From Flavobacterium sp. M31R6 (GTDB taxonomy: Bacteria > Bacteroidota > Bacteroidia > Flavobacteriales > Flavobacteriaceae): 64,000 bases of DNA. The stretch spans positions 806,001 to 870,000 of the forward strand of contig NZ_CP054141.1 of assembly GCF_013284035.1 (NCBI RefSeq), in the 5' to 3' direction. Below, one piece after another: positions 9,558 to 19,273 of the stretch. Below the pieces are notes generated by a model that saw only the letters and a program-made list of their open reading frames with translations, searched no databases and was not told the DNA's origin. The first letter of the stretch is position 1. Each line of letters begins with the position of its first letter. The position numbers and the translations under genes were made by a program.

Positions 9558-10559
9558 TTACTCAGTTATCCCCTCCGTTGTCATAATTATCCTTTTCATA
9601 GACCCGTCTTTATTGTAAAACAAACGATCTACACAAACAGACCTCCTAAAGCTACCGCCATTCGGCTCGATGCTTCCATTGTGGTAAATGAAATAGGATT
9701 TTCCTTTGAAATCGATAATCGCTTGGTGATTGGTATTGGAGTTTCCAGCAATTTCATTCAAAATGCCTTTGTATTCCCATGGACCGTTGATAGATTTACT
9801 CATGGCGTAGGCAATTTTCTCAGGAAACTGATAGGCATATGATAAGTAATACCAGTTGTTGTGTTTGTGAATCCAAGGCGCTTCGGTATAATTTGGCAAA
9901 GAAATGGTTTGGATTGGGCCATCAAGTTCGGTCATGTTTGCTTTTAATTTGGCATAATGGCAAACGGTATTTCCCCAAAAAATATAGGCCTGTCCATCAT
10001 CATCAATCATCACAGTTGGGTCGATATCGTCCCAGCTAATATTGGTTTGGGTCGTCATGTCATTGGTGATAAGCGCTTTTCCTAATGCGTCTTTGAAAGG
10101 CCCTGTCGGGCTGTCTGAAACAGCAACTCCAATCGCTTTCCCATTTATGGTTCCGTGTTCAATAGTGACATACCAGTAAAATTTGCCATTGCGCTCAATC
10201 ACTTGTGCAGCCCACGCATCGGCTTTTGCCCACGCAAAGTCAGTTACTTTTAATGGAACGGGATGTTCTTGCCAATGCACCATGTCTGAGGTGGAATACA
10301 CCAGCCATTCATTCATTTTATAAAAATTGAAATCATTTGGCGCTTCATCATGACCCGCATAGAGGTAGACTTTGTCTTTGTAAACCAAAGCTGCTGGATC
10401 TCCAGTGTATTTATCTTTGATAATTGGGTTATTGATTAGAGTCTTAGGGTCCGTCTTTTTTTCATTGGCGGAAGCCGAAACAGAATTTTGCGCAACAGTT
10501 TTGGACATTGAAATAATTGCCAAGAGGGATAAGGTTATGATTGTTTTTTTTGTTTTCAT
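9558..10559 (-). CDS. GH43 family exo-acting arabinosidase/xylosidase, secreted
   Basis: 333 residues with a signal peptide ending near TVAQN. Catalytic residues of the propeller are present: Asp54 in YTGDPAALVY, Asp180 in WDDIDPTVMIDDDGQAY and Glu226 in NYTEAPWIH; His is retained in NHQAIIDF. The sequence belongs to a different GH43 branch from the two arabinanases here, closer to alpha-L-arabinofuranosidases and beta-xylosidases of the TGDPAAL type, so an exo activity on arabino-oligosaccharides is inferred. The exact substrate cannot be read from the sequence. Confidence 0.85.
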   Translation of the reverse strand: MKTKKTIITLSLLAIISMSKTVAQNSVSASANEKKTDPKTLINNPIIKDKYTGDPAALVYKDKVYLYAGHDEAPNDFNFYKMNEWLVYSTSDMVHWQEHPVPLKVTDFAWAKADAWAAQVIERNGKFYWYVTIEHGTINGKAIGVAVSDSPTGPFKDALGKALITNDMTTQTNISWDDIDPTVMIDDDGQAYIFWGNTVCHYAKLKANMTELDGPIQTISLPNYTEAPWIHKHNNWYYLSYAYQFPEKIAYAMSKSINGPWEYKGILNEIAGNSNTNHQAIIDFKGKSYFIYHNGSIEPNGGSFRRSVCVDRLFYNKDGSMKRIIMTTEGITE

Positions 10560-10594
10560 TTTTCTCTAAAAAGAAGTTAAAGAATATGGTTTAA

Positions 10595-10634
10595 AACAAA
10601 TGCCTTTTTTAAATCATTAAAAAAGGCATTTGTT
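10595..10634 (-). terminator. Perfect 18-bp stem-loop after lipoprotein GH43
   Basis: AACAAATGCCTTTTTTAA and TTAAAAAAGGCATTTGTT form a perfect 18-bp inverted repeat around the four-base loop ATCA, starting 10 bases after the GH43 stop codon. The stem itself carries T6/A6 tracts, so it could act as an intrinsic terminator or attenuator and lower expression of the two GH43 genes downstream. Confidence 0.65.
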
Positions 10635-10644
10635 AAGTAATAGA

Positions 10645-12270
10645 TTAATTTATTTTCTTGCCCCAAACAGGTATTCCTGCGGTGGTAAGTCCAGAGTAGG
10701 TTAGCGTTACTTTGCGGGTTGCGCTTTCCCAATCCCAGGCATCATTTACTTTACATTTTATACCATTTACGGTCAATGTTTTGGAAGTGCTGTCATACGC
10801 CCAAGTTCCTGAAACGCCACCGCTCACTTTTTTATCAGCAGTTAAGTAAATTGTAGCTGATTTTTGAATGGTGGCATATTGGTAATTCATAGTAATTTGT
10901 TCCCATGTTCCAACAAATGAAGCTTCAGAAATGGTAGTAGCAGGCACACCAGCGTAACGCTCTGGAGCAACTACCGGCCATCCATCCTCAGTCCATTGGA
11001 TTTCGCGAACATGTCCCATCATTATGGCATTGGAAACATTGATTCCTGGAACATCTTTTGGTAAACGAGCTTGTGATGAGTAAAACCACTGTTTTGTTTC
11101 CGGATTTTGGAAAACAGCACAATGTGAAATTCCAACCCAGCCAGTATGATTATTGAAGCCGTAAGGATGTGTCAGCATTGGCCAACAATCGGCTCCGTTT
11201 GTTACATTGGCACCATCAATTCCTAGATAAGGTCCCATAATGTTTTTCGAACGACAAACTCTGGTGTTGTAGGGTACATCAAGTCCATCATAAGCCATAA
11301 AAAGATAATAATATTGTGTGTCTGGATTGTATATAATTTCCGGTCCTTCGGAGGCTTGCCAACGACTGGTTGCGCTACGTGTAGCGATGCGAGTTCCATA
11401 ATCGCTCAAGGTTTTCAGTTGGTCTGGTTTTCCGGTTGTTGGATTCAGTTTTAAAGCTGCAATACCAGAATGCCAAGAACCGTAAATTAGGTATTGCTCT
11501 CCGGCTGGTGTTTCAATAAAACTCGGGTCAATTGCATTAAATTTAAAATAAGCATCTTCCCAATTTCTAGCACCAGTAAATGAATATGGTTTTAGACCAT
11601 CGGGTTCTGAACAAACTACCATTCCTTTGTCTGTCCAAACTTTTGAAGCTAAATCATCTGTTTCGGCCAAACCAATAAAGGCTCTTTCTGACCAAGAGTT
11701 ATCGAAAGTAGTTCCAATTATGGGGTTATCGACCACAATGCTATAATACATACGGTATTTGTTGCCCACTTTTCGAACACAAGGAGCCCAAAAGCCATAG
11801 TTAGGACTTGTAATTGCTGGCAAAATTGGATTCATTCTGGATCTCTTGTTGTTTACGGAGTCTAATACCCAAGCAGGTGCCGTGGCCATCGTAGATCCCA
11901 TGAATTCCCAATTAATGAGGTCCTTGGAACGTCTGTAGAAAAAATGTCCATGTCCATCTGTTGCACCTCCGTAGGAAGCGTCTGTTTGATACATATAATA
12001 ATAATCACCACATTTTGCTACCGACGGATCATGTACGTTGGCTAAATTCCATTTCGAATTATTACCCCAAGAGGAAATCGAGGAATAATTGTCGGCATAA
12101 GTAGGCCCATCGAACGTTGGAGTAGGAGTAGGTGTTGGTGTCGGCGTTGGAGTAGGAGTTGGCTCTGGTGTAGGATCATCCCCTTTGGAACAACTACCCA
12201 ATGAGACTGCCACAGTTAGTACAAGGACTAAATAACATGCTACTCTTACAATGGAATTTGATTTTTTCAT
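10645..12270 (-). CDS. GH43 endo-arabinanase, surface lipoprotein with TP linker and GH43_C domain
   Basis: 541 residues. A signal peptide ends in the lipobox LGSC with Cys27, followed by SKGDD; acidic residues straight after the Cys are the known Bacteroidota surface-export signal, so an outer-surface location is inferred. Residues 33-52 are a Thr-Pro dipeptide linker. The catalytic propeller has Asp81 in NVHDPS, Asp248 in NAIDPS and Glu308 in ASEGPE. Residues about 440-541 (ASFVGTWEQITMNY onward) match the C-terminal beta-barrel domain of extracellular endo-arabinanases. It probably makes the first cuts in arabinan at the cell surface for the adjacent SusCD pair. Confidence 0.92.
   Translation of the reverse strand: MKKSNSIVRVACYLVLVLTVAVSLGSCSKGDDPTPEPTPTPTPTPTPTPTPTFDGPTYADNYSSISSWGNNSKWNLANVHDPSVAKCGDYYYMYQTDASYGGATDGHGHFFYRRSKDLINWEFMGSTMATAPAWVLDSVNNKRSRMNPILPAITSPNYGFWAPCVRKVGNKYRMYYSIVVDNPIIGTTFDNSWSERAFIGLAETDDLASKVWTDKGMVVCSEPDGLKPYSFTGARNWEDAYFKFNAIDPSFIETPAGEQYLIYGSWHSGIAALKLNPTTGKPDQLKTLSDYGTRIATRSATSRWQASEGPEIIYNPDTQYYYLFMAYDGLDVPYNTRVCRSKNIMGPYLGIDGANVTNGADCWPMLTHPYGFNNHTGWVGISHCAVFQNPETKQWFYSSQARLPKDVPGINVSNAIMMGHVREIQWTEDGWPVVAPERYAGVPATTISEASFVGTWEQITMNYQYATIQKSATIYLTADKKVSGGVSGTWAYDSTSKTLTVNGIKCKVNDAWDWESATRKVTLTYSGLTTAGIPVWGKKIN
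12112..12173 (-). repeat. Degenerate hexanucleotide repeat encoding a Thr-Pro linker
   Basis: A run of GTTGGA/GTAGGT/GTCGGC-type hexamers on the plus strand codes on the minus strand for alternating Thr-Pro in the GH43 lipoprotein. Each unit is two codons, so copy-number change would alter linker length without breaking the frame. Synonymous variation between units argues against very recent expansion. Confidence 0.7.
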
Positions 12271-12369
12271 ATGTAGATCTTTATTGTTTTTTATCTGTCA
12301 TATGTAATTCGCATATTTTCATTAGTTATTGGAACCAATTTATCGACATGCTCATTTCATAACGGATTT

Positions 12370-13917
12370 TTATTTTCCTTCTAACATTATAACCGAAAAA
12401 GGAGGGACGTTAACTGTAAGTTTTCCTTTTTTATTTTCAAAACCTTTGAAAGGAACGGGTTGTATTTTTGTTGGATTATCAAATGAATTGAAATCTTGAA
12501 GTTTTGATGAAGTTATAGCTTGACCAGTGATGGTTTTGATTCCAAGTTCATTAAGGTCAATTTCAACTGTGTTTTCTTTTTTAGCATCTATATTTACCAA
12601 TGAAATATGAACCAATCCTTTTTTGTCTTTCGAAGCCGAAGCTGACAAGGCAGGAAGTGTTTCGTCTTTATAAGTATATAGTGGTGATTTTATGGAAATA
12701 GGTAATTGTTGTGCGTCTTGGTGTACGCTGTACAATTGCATTACATAATAAGTCGGTGTCAAGATCATTCTGGCTTTGTCTGTAAGGATAACAGCTTGTA
12801 AAACATTAACACATTGTGCTAAGTTAGCCATACGAACTCTGTCTGCATGATTGTTGAAAATGTTAAGAGTTGATCCAGCCAAAACTGCATCTCTCATTGT
12901 GTTTTGTTGGTAAAGGAATCCAGGATTTGTTCCTTTTTCTACTTCATACCAAGCTCCCCATTCGTCTACAATCATTGCCACTTTTTTTTCTGGATCATAC
13001 TTGTCCATAATGGCCGAATGTTTGGTAACCAATTCTTCCATTTTCAAAGCGGATTTCATCGTTTGGAAATATTCAAATTCTGTGTAATCTCTATCATCTC
13101 CTTTTTTTGTCCAATCGATCACTGCATAATGGTGTACTCCAACTCCTCCTAACATGTTTAGAGGAATGTCTTTCATTAAGGTTTCTGTCCAATTATAATC
13201 GGCACTATTAGAGCCAGAAGCAATACGAGTTAGACCTCCTGTGTTTTCCCAATCAGACATGAAAGTCGCGAATTTTCTATATTCTCCTACATAATAATCG
13301 GCTGTCATGTTTCCTCCACAACCCCAAGCTTCATTTCCAACTCCCCAGAATTTTACTTTCCAAGGCTCTTTTCTGCCATTTTTTATACGCAAATCGCTCA
13401 TCGGGCTTTTACCTCCAAAGTTGGCATATTGTACCCAATCTGCCAGTTCTTGTACGGTTCCGCTACCTACATTGCCTGATAGATAAGGTTCTGCGCCTAA
13501 GGTTTCGCATAAATTTAGGAAGTCATGAGTTCCAAAACTATTGTCTTCGGTAGTTCCTCCCCACCATCTGTTTACGATTGTAGGTCTATTTTCTTTTGGA
13601 CCAATACCGTCTTTCCAGTGATACGTATCTGCAAAACAACCACCAGGCCAACGAAGATTAGGAATTTTTAATTTTTTTAAGGCATCGATAATGTCGTTAC
13701 GAACACCTGCTGTATTTGGTATTTTAGAAGTATCACCCACAAAAAATCCACCATAGATACACCTTCCTAAATGCTCTGCAAAATGGCCATAGATGTTTTT
13801 GTTAATAGTTGGAGCATTTGCAGTATTTTTTATGGTAACTACTGTGGTCTCTTTTTGTGCAAAACTGATTTGGCTACAAAAAGCAAGAATAGATAAGAAG
13901 AACAAGATTTTTTTCAT
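12370..13917 (-). CDS. GH51 alpha-L-arabinofuranosidase, secreted
   Basis: 515 residues with a signal peptide (cleavage near SFAQK). Compact GH51 form without a binding insert: NIYGHFAEHLGRCIYGG at the start, acid/base Glu196 in WGVGNEAWGCGG and nucleophile Glu319 in IVDEWGAWYE, then a C-terminal beta-sandwich ending VPPFSVIMLE. Releases arabinose from alpha-1,5 and branched arabino-oligosaccharides. It is the first enzyme gene after susD, separated from it by a 12-bp hairpin. Confidence 0.94.
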   Translation of the reverse strand: MKKILFFLSILAFCSQISFAQKETTVVTIKNTANAPTINKNIYGHFAEHLGRCIYGGFFVGDTSKIPNTAGVRNDIIDALKKLKIPNLRWPGGCFADTYHWKDGIGPKENRPTIVNRWWGGTTEDNSFGTHDFLNLCETLGAEPYLSGNVGSGTVQELADWVQYANFGGKSPMSDLRIKNGRKEPWKVKFWGVGNEAWGCGGNMTADYYVGEYRKFATFMSDWENTGGLTRIASGSNSADYNWTETLMKDIPLNMLGGVGVHHYAVIDWTKKGDDRDYTEFEYFQTMKSALKMEELVTKHSAIMDKYDPEKKVAMIVDEWGAWYEVEKGTNPGFLYQQNTMRDAVLAGSTLNIFNNHADRVRMANLAQCVNVLQAVILTDKARMILTPTYYVMQLYSVHQDAQQLPISIKSPLYTYKDETLPALSASASKDKKGLVHISLVNIDAKKENTVEIDLNELGIKTITGQAITSSKLQDFNSFDNPTKIQPVPFKGFENKKGKLTVNVPPFSVIMLEGK

Positions 13918-13933
13918 AATGGCTTTATTTTAT

Positions 13934-13975
13934 AATATCACGTGGCAAACTACTGAAAGTTCACCACATGATATT
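13934..13975 (-). other. Hairpin between susD and the first enzyme gene
   Basis: AATATCACGTGG and CCACATGATATT pair over 12 positions with one mismatch. The hairpin lies just after the susD stop codon and just before the GH51 start. There is no U-run. A role in setting susCD expression above enzyme expression by mRNA processing or partial termination is inferred. Confidence 0.5.
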
Positions 13976-14007
13976 AAAAATTCTAACTAAACTAACTCAA
14001 ATAAATA

Positions 14008-15567
14008 TTAATAACTTGGATTTTGAACCATTCCAGGGTTGTTGTCCATGTCTAATTGTGGAATAGGGAAATATTCTCTTCCTGGTGCATACGAAGCATA
14101 CTCTACATCTCTTGTTTTTAACCAAGCTAATTTTGCCGGATCCTGTAACCATCCCCAACGACGAATATCATCAAAACGGTGACCTTCAAGAGGGAATTCC
14201 AAGAATCTTTCGTGTCCTATTTGGTCTCTCATAGCAGCTTGACTAAGTCCTGGTTTTGCAGTGCTTAAGTTAGGTAAACCAACACGGTCTCTCACCATTT
14301 GAATATAAGTATACGCTCCCGGAGTATCGCCAGTTTCGTTCAAACATTCAGCATACATTAACAATACATCAGCATAACGTAACAAACGCTCGTTGATTCC
14401 TGAACGCCAGTCGAATTCGTTTGCATAGGCACCATCTGAGTTTTCATATTTTCTGCAAAATAAATCATTTAAATCTCCCGGATTAGCAGCATAAAATGTA
14501 GCAAAATCTTGTCCGTAAAGTTTTGTTCCAGGCTTGTTATAAAACATAGTAGCATCCAAACGAGGGTCTACAGCACCTGAAGTTGTTAATTCATCATGGT
14601 ATTCATTAAATAAAGTCCAAGTTGGTTGTACGTCTGTCCATCCGAAAGCTCTCGGTCCGTATGTAATTGCTCTTGCTGAAGTTTTACCCCAGTTTGACGC
14701 GGGTATTCCACCCCATCCCAATGCAACGCCACCTGCTTCTCTACTAAATTGAACCTCGAATAAGGATTCTGAATTATTTTCGTTTGCATCTGTGAAGTTG
14801 TCGCGATAATTGGATACTAAAGAGTAAACACCTGAATCAATTACCTGTTTGAAAGTTGCTTTTGCATTTGTAAAATCTTTGGTAAATAAATAGGCTTTTC
14901 CTAAATATCCTAATGCGGCTCCTTTGGTTGCACGTCCTTTTTGTCCTGCATCTATACCTGGAATATTTGCATAAGTAGTAGGTAGTAAATCAGCAGCAGC
15001 TTTGAAATCAGCAATAACTTGAGCCCATCCTTCTTCTTGTGTTTTTTGGGGATAATAAACTGCTATTTCTGTTGGAACTGGTACGTTTTTAAACATGTTT
15101 ACCATATGGAATAAATACAATCCTCTTAAGAAATAAGCCTGACCAAGTATTCTGTTTTTAAGTTCTGCATCAGTAAAATTGATTTTTGGTACATTAGTCA
15201 AAACTTGATTGGCTCTGAAGATTCCTTGATAACAAGTTTCATAGCACCAACCGTAAATGGCAGCATCAGTTACATTTGAGTTGAAACGACCTACATTGTA
15301 CATCGCTCCCCAAGGGCTGTTGCTTCGAGTATCATCCCCTTTTAAGTCTAATAATAATGGAGTACTTCTCATGTATGTTCCATCAGTCAATAAGCTTGAA
15401 TAAGTGGCATTGATCCCTTCAAGTGCATCTTGATCTGTTTTCCAGAATTTATCTACTGAATCATTATTTGGATCCAATTGGGTTAAAGCGTCATCACTAA
15501 CGCAACTTGTGGTTATTAATGCAAGGGTAAAGAAACCAGCTGCATAATTAAATATTTTATGTTTCAT
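14008..15567 (-). CDS. SusD/RagB family glycan-binding outer-membrane lipoprotein (arabinan locus)
   Basis: 519 residues. Lipoprotein signal ending LITTSC with Cys22, followed by VSDD, consistent with surface display. The SusD fold is recognisable from the N-terminal SVDKFWKTDQDALEGINATYSSL, the TPR-like AQAYFLRGLYLFHMVN and GAALGYLGKAYLF segments, and the C-terminal RLLRYADVLLMYAECLNE, HERFLEFPLEGHRFDDIRRWG and YFPIPQLDMDNN motifs. It forms the lid of the SusC transporter encoded immediately upstream and probably binds arabino-oligosaccharides; that substrate is inferred from the neighbouring enzymes. Confidence 0.95.
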   Translation of the reverse strand: MKHKIFNYAAGFFTLALITTSCVSDDALTQLDPNNDSVDKFWKTDQDALEGINATYSSLLTDGTYMRSTPLLLDLKGDDTRSNSPWGAMYNVGRFNSNVTDAAIYGWCYETCYQGIFRANQVLTNVPKINFTDAELKNRILGQAYFLRGLYLFHMVNMFKNVPVPTEIAVYYPQKTQEEGWAQVIADFKAAADLLPTTYANIPGIDAGQKGRATKGAALGYLGKAYLFTKDFTNAKATFKQVIDSGVYSLVSNYRDNFTDANENNSESLFEVQFSREAGGVALGWGGIPASNWGKTSARAITYGPRAFGWTDVQPTWTLFNEYHDELTTSGAVDPRLDATMFYNKPGTKLYGQDFATFYAANPGDLNDLFCRKYENSDGAYANEFDWRSGINERLLRYADVLLMYAECLNETGDTPGAYTYIQMVRDRVGLPNLSTAKPGLSQAAMRDQIGHERFLEFPLEGHRFDDIRRWGWLQDPAKLAWLKTRDVEYASYAPGREYFPIPQLDMDNNPGMVQNPSY

Positions 15568-15596
15568 TTTGATTCGTTTTTAATTGGTTAGCTAAT

Positions 15597-18500
15597 TTAA
15601 AATTTCACGTCAAGTCCCAACGAAATAGTTCTAGGATTTGGGAAAGAACCTGCATCATATCCTCTTGAGAATAATCCGTCATTGCTATTAAAATCTGGAT
15701 CGTATCCTTTGTAACTTGTTATTGTCCAAAGGTTTTGGCCATTTATATATACTTTAGCTTTTTCGATAAAAAAGGATGTAGGTACAGGGATTTGATATCC
15801 AATTTCCATTGTTTGTAATCTTACATAATCTCCTTTTTCCACGAAACGATTAGAGTCTCTGCTGTTACCATTTGGATCTCCAATAATTGGACGAGGAACA
15901 TCAGTATTTGTATTCGTTGGAGTCCAATAATTAAGTTCATCTGTACTGTGATTGCCATATTGTCCAACCATTAAATCACGGTACATAGCGTTAAATACTT
16001 TATTACCGCCAGCACCTTGCCATACCATTGTGAAATCAAAGTTTTTGTACGAAGCGCCAAAATTAGCACCAAAACTGTATGTAGGAATTGCTGATCCTTG
16101 GAAAGTTCTGTCTTGGTCAGTAATTTTACCGTCACCGTTTATGTCTTTGAAACGGATGTCTCCAATACCTGCATTTGTTTGTGTCGGAGCAGCAGCGATT
16201 TCGGCAGCATTTTGGAAAATCCCATCGGTTTGGTATGCATAAATTTCTCCTGCAGCTCTGCCTACCTCTGTTTTGGAAGCGGCACCATAGATTGGATTTC
16301 CATTAACTCCAATTTTGGTTACTTCGTTTTTTAAGGTTCCTACGTTGGCACTAATGTTATATTTAAACTCATGATGTGAGTTGTTATATGCTAGTGAAAA
16401 TTCATAACCACTGTTGTTCATGGCAGCACCATTTGTTAAAATTTGGGCTGGAAATGCACCAGTAGAGAAAGGTAGAGGAACATTAACTAAAAGGTCATCC
16501 GATTTTTTATTAAAATATTCTGCTGTAAATTGTAAATCATTGTTAAAGAAACCAAGTTCAAGTGCAATGTCGCTAGTTTCAGATGTTTCCCAACGTAAAT
16601 TTGGGTCCAATGCGCTTACTACTGTTGTACCATTGGCCAAAGTGTTATTAAAGTCATAACCGGCAAAACGATTTACTGTTGTAGCAAATGAATAAGGAGC
16701 GATTGGATTGTTTCCTAAACGTCCCCAGCTTCCTCTTAACTTAATATTACTTACATATTCTGGCAAGTCAAGGAATTTTTCGTTGCTAATTTTCCAAGCT
16801 CCAGAAAATGAGTAGGAATTCACTTTGTTGTAGTTTTCCCCGAAAAGAGATGATTTATCTTGTCTGAAGTTTGCTTGAAATAAATAACGATCATCAAAAG
16901 AATAATTCATTCTACTGATATAAGATATACCTGTAATAGTGTTTTCAAATTCTCCACCGCTGATATCGTCAGCATATTGAAGTTTACTAATTTCTCCTGG
17001 AGTATAGCCTACACCTTTTGACCAATGATTGTAAAAGTCCTTTCTTTCTTGAATCCATCCACCCAAAACATCAAATTTATGTTTGCCTAACGTTTTTTCA
17101 TAGGTCAATATGTTATTTAGGAATGTGTTTGTTTGGTTAGCATTTGCTATATCTAGAGAAGCTTCATCATTAGTTGTAATGTAATACCATCCTAAATCAC
17201 TTGGTGGTATAAATAATCTATTTTGAGTATCTGTTCTGTCGTAGCTGGCATCAATTTTATATTTTAATCCTTTAACGATTTCAAGTTGTCCCCAGATGTC
17301 TCCAATAAAACGGTTTCTTCTGTCTTTATTTTCGAGTAAATTGTTGAAACCAATAACGTTCATTGATATAGCTCTTTGCGTTAAATTGTCCGTTCCGCCA
17401 TATCCGCCTAATCTGTTTTCATCGTATACAGGCATTGTAGGTATTGCAGTCAATAGACTGGAAATAGCTGATTCGCCAACATAACTGTTGAATTTTTCTT
17501 TGCCTGACTGTGTATAAGCTATTTTAGAACCATAACTGAATTTTCCTTTTTTTCCTGATAAATTCAGATTCATAGTGTATCTTTCATAATCTTGGGGAGA
17601 TTTCACATAACTACTATTTTTAAAGTAATCTAAATTCATGTTATAGGCTAAACCGTCAGATCCTCCACTAAGTGTCAATGCTTGATTTTGTATAATACCA
17701 GTGTCAAAAGCTTCATTTTGCCAATTGGTATTTACATTATTAATATAAAGAGCATTAGTTGGATCATTTCCAGGAGCAATTGTTAATCCAGCATTTTTCT
17801 CAGCTGCACTAGTGATGGTTTGGTATCCTACTCTGTCTGTTACGGACCATTTTTTTGGTACGGTTTGGAACCCTGTGATGGTTTTAAATCCAACACTCAT
17901 TTTTCCTTGTTTTCCCTTTTTGGTTGTAATGATAACTACTCCATTGGCTCCACGTACTCCATAAATGGCAGCCGAAGCTCCATCTTTTAATACTTGCATT
18001 GATTCAACATCACCAGGAGCAAAATCATAAGGATTGTCTACAATCATTCCATCGATAATAAAAAGGGGGTTAGTATTGGCAAAAGAAGATATCCCTCTAA
18101 TTTTAATATTAACAAAGCCACCAGGTTCACCAGATGATTGTACACTTACACCTGCTACTTGTCCTTGTAACATTTTTGCTGGATCATAAGTAACAATCGT
18201 TTTTGCTTCTTTTAAGCTAACTACGCTCACAGCTCCAGATAAATCAGCCTTCTTTTGTGTTCCATATCCAATAACAACTATCTCATTCAACTTGTTAGTA
18301 TCGTCTTTTAAGGCATAATTGATTTGTGAACGGTTGTCAATAGTTAGTTCTTTAGTTTCATACCCTATGTACGAAAAAATTAGTACATCGGTTGGTTTTG
18401 CATTGATAGAATAATCACCGTCAAAACCTGTAGAAGTAGCTATAGAAGTTCCTTTTACTAAAATGTTTACTCCAGAAAGAGGCATTTTGTCTTTCTCGGA

Positions 18501-18641
18501 GGTAATCTTTCCTGAAACGACATTGGCTTGTTGTGCCGATACATTATAAGTGGCGAAAAGCATAACTAATAGTGCTAATAGCCATTCTTTTTTAGGCAAT
18601 AAAAAATTGCAATAAAAAAATAATCTGTGGTTTGTTGTCAT
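15597..18641 (-). CDS. SusC/RagA TonB-dependent outer-membrane transporter (arabinan locus)
   Basis: 1014 residues from the preferred start at 18641 (MTTNHRLFFYCNFLLPKKEW), just before the signal peptide ending NVSAQQ. The frame is open 90 codons further up, but that part is AT-rich, runs over the promoter and operator and is rejected. Domains in order: carboxypeptidase-D-like beta-sandwich (VVSGKITSEKDKMPLSGVNI), TonB-box region with EIVVIGYGTQKK, plug (LQGQVAGVSVQ, FIIDGMIVDNP, AAIYGVRGANGVVIITTKKG), then a 22-strand barrel ending ISLGLDVKF. Imports glycan fragments using TonB energy. First gene of the arabinan operon, with an AraR-type operator 25 bases upstream. Confidence 0.95.
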   Translation of the reverse strand: MTTNHRLFFYCNFLLPKKEWLLALLVMLFATYNVSAQQANVVSGKITSEKDKMPLSGVNILVKGTSIATSTGFDGDYSINAKPTDVLIFSYIGYETKELTIDNRSQINYALKDDTNKLNEIVVIGYGTQKKADLSGAVSVVSLKEAKTIVTYDPAKMLQGQVAGVSVQSSGEPGGFVNIKIRGISSFANTNPLFIIDGMIVDNPYDFAPGDVESMQVLKDGASAAIYGVRGANGVVIITTKKGKQGKMSVGFKTITGFQTVPKKWSVTDRVGYQTITSAAEKNAGLTIAPGNDPTNALYINNVNTNWQNEAFDTGIIQNQALTLSGGSDGLAYNMNLDYFKNSSYVKSPQDYERYTMNLNLSGKKGKFSYGSKIAYTQSGKEKFNSYVGESAISSLLTAIPTMPVYDENRLGGYGGTDNLTQRAISMNVIGFNNLLENKDRRNRFIGDIWGQLEIVKGLKYKIDASYDRTDTQNRLFIPPSDLGWYYITTNDEASLDIANANQTNTFLNNILTYEKTLGKHKFDVLGGWIQERKDFYNHWSKGVGYTPGEISKLQYADDISGGEFENTITGISYISRMNYSFDDRYLFQANFRQDKSSLFGENYNKVNSYSFSGAWKISNEKFLDLPEYVSNIKLRGSWGRLGNNPIAPYSFATTVNRFAGYDFNNTLANGTTVVSALDPNLRWETSETSDIALELGFFNNDLQFTAEYFNKKSDDLLVNVPLPFSTGAFPAQILTNGAAMNNSGYEFSLAYNNSHHEFKYNISANVGTLKNEVTKIGVNGNPIYGAASKTEVGRAAGEIYAYQTDGIFQNAAEIAAAPTQTNAGIGDIRFKDINGDGKITDQDRTFQGSAIPTYSFGANFGASYKNFDFTMVWQGAGGNKVFNAMYRDLMVGQYGNHSTDELNYWTPTNTNTDVPRPIIGDPNGNSRDSNRFVEKGDYVRLQTMEIGYQIPVPTSFFIEKAKVYINGQNLWTITSYKGYDPDFNSNDGLFSRGYDAGSFPNPRTISLGLDVKF

Positions 18642-18665
18642 ATTGATTGCATTTTGGTTAATTAT

Positions 18666-18718
18666 AAGTGTAGTTTTTACATTTGTAAATTTAAATAAAA
18701 AAAAAGCATAAAAACAAA
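18666..18718 (-). promoter_or_regulatory. susC promoter with AraR-type operator over the start point
   Basis: On the minus strand: TTTG (complement of 18715-18718), 21 bases, then TAAATTTA (18686-18693), one mismatch from the -7 consensus. One base later the palindrome AAGTGT-N7-ACATTT starts (18666-18684) and would cover the transcription start. This is the same promoter-operator spacing as at transketolase (23228-23280). Repression relieved by arabinose is the likely logic. Confidence 0.55.
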
Positions 18719-18989
18719 TTAATCTGATAAAAAAAGTCGTTAAAAAAAACGGATATCCTAAAATATACTGATAAACGAGCGTATTTGTGTATTTTGTATC
18801 ATTGAAAAACGTTTTCGTAAAATATAAATAACTGAATATCAATAATTTATAAATATTTTCTATTTCTAAATTAATTTTTAATTTTTTTATGAATCTTTTG
18901 CTTTTTGTCAAAAAAAGAATGATTTAGAGTACAAAATAATCATTTGTAAATTCATTATTTTTGCTTTAGCTACTCATTTTCAATTAATT

Positions 18990-19040
18990 TTTGGTATCTA
19001 ATATGTCAAAAAAACGTTTGTAAATGTAATTTTAACACTT
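18990..19040 (+). promoter_or_regulatory. Distal promoter-operator for the AraR-like gene
   Basis: TTTG (18990-18993), 19 bases, AACGTTTG (19013-19020, one mismatch from TAnnTTTG), one base, then AAATGT-N7-ACACTT (19022-19040). This repeats the spacing at susC and transketolase. A transcript from here would have a leader of about 245 bases before the ATG at 19274. Confidence 0.45.
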
Positions 19041-19190
19041 AATTTAGATGCTTGTATTAAAAAATAAGTCAAAATATGGACTATAAATCTTTGTTTTTAG
19101 ATTCTAACAAGGATTAAGCGGAACTGTTGTGATTGCTGATAAAAATGCATGATTTAGTGAATCAGTGACTTAAAGTAGTTTTTTGAGTTT

Positions 19191-19228
19191 TATTTTTATT
19201 AGTGTAAAAACCACATTAAATAAATTTG
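19191..19228 (+). promoter_or_regulatory. Proximal AraR-type operator and promoter elements
   Basis: TATTTTTA (19191-19198) followed after one base by TAGTGT-N7-ACATTA (19200-19218), the least symmetrical of the seven sites. TAAATTTG (19221-19228) immediately after it matches the -7 consensus exactly, so either box could be used. Lying 46-74 bases before the regulator's ATG, it suggests autoregulation. Confidence 0.45.
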
Positions 19229-19273
19229 GTAGTTTTAAGGAAGTTCTTATATTTACCACAAAATATATAGAAA

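Larger units (their letters stand above)
18642..19273. other. 632-base divergent regulatory region, susC / AraR-like gene
   Basis: AT-rich and free of convincing genes. It holds the susC promoter-operator (18666-18718) and two more AraR-type palindromes reading toward the regulator gene (19022-19040 and 19200-19218). The middle, about 18720-18985, shows nothing I can name. Confidence 0.6.

Noticed and set aside
18642..18911. 90-codon N-terminal extension of the first SusC
   Set aside because: It precedes a normal signal peptide, is very AT-rich with poor codon use, and overlaps the promoter and operator. The start at 18641 is far better.
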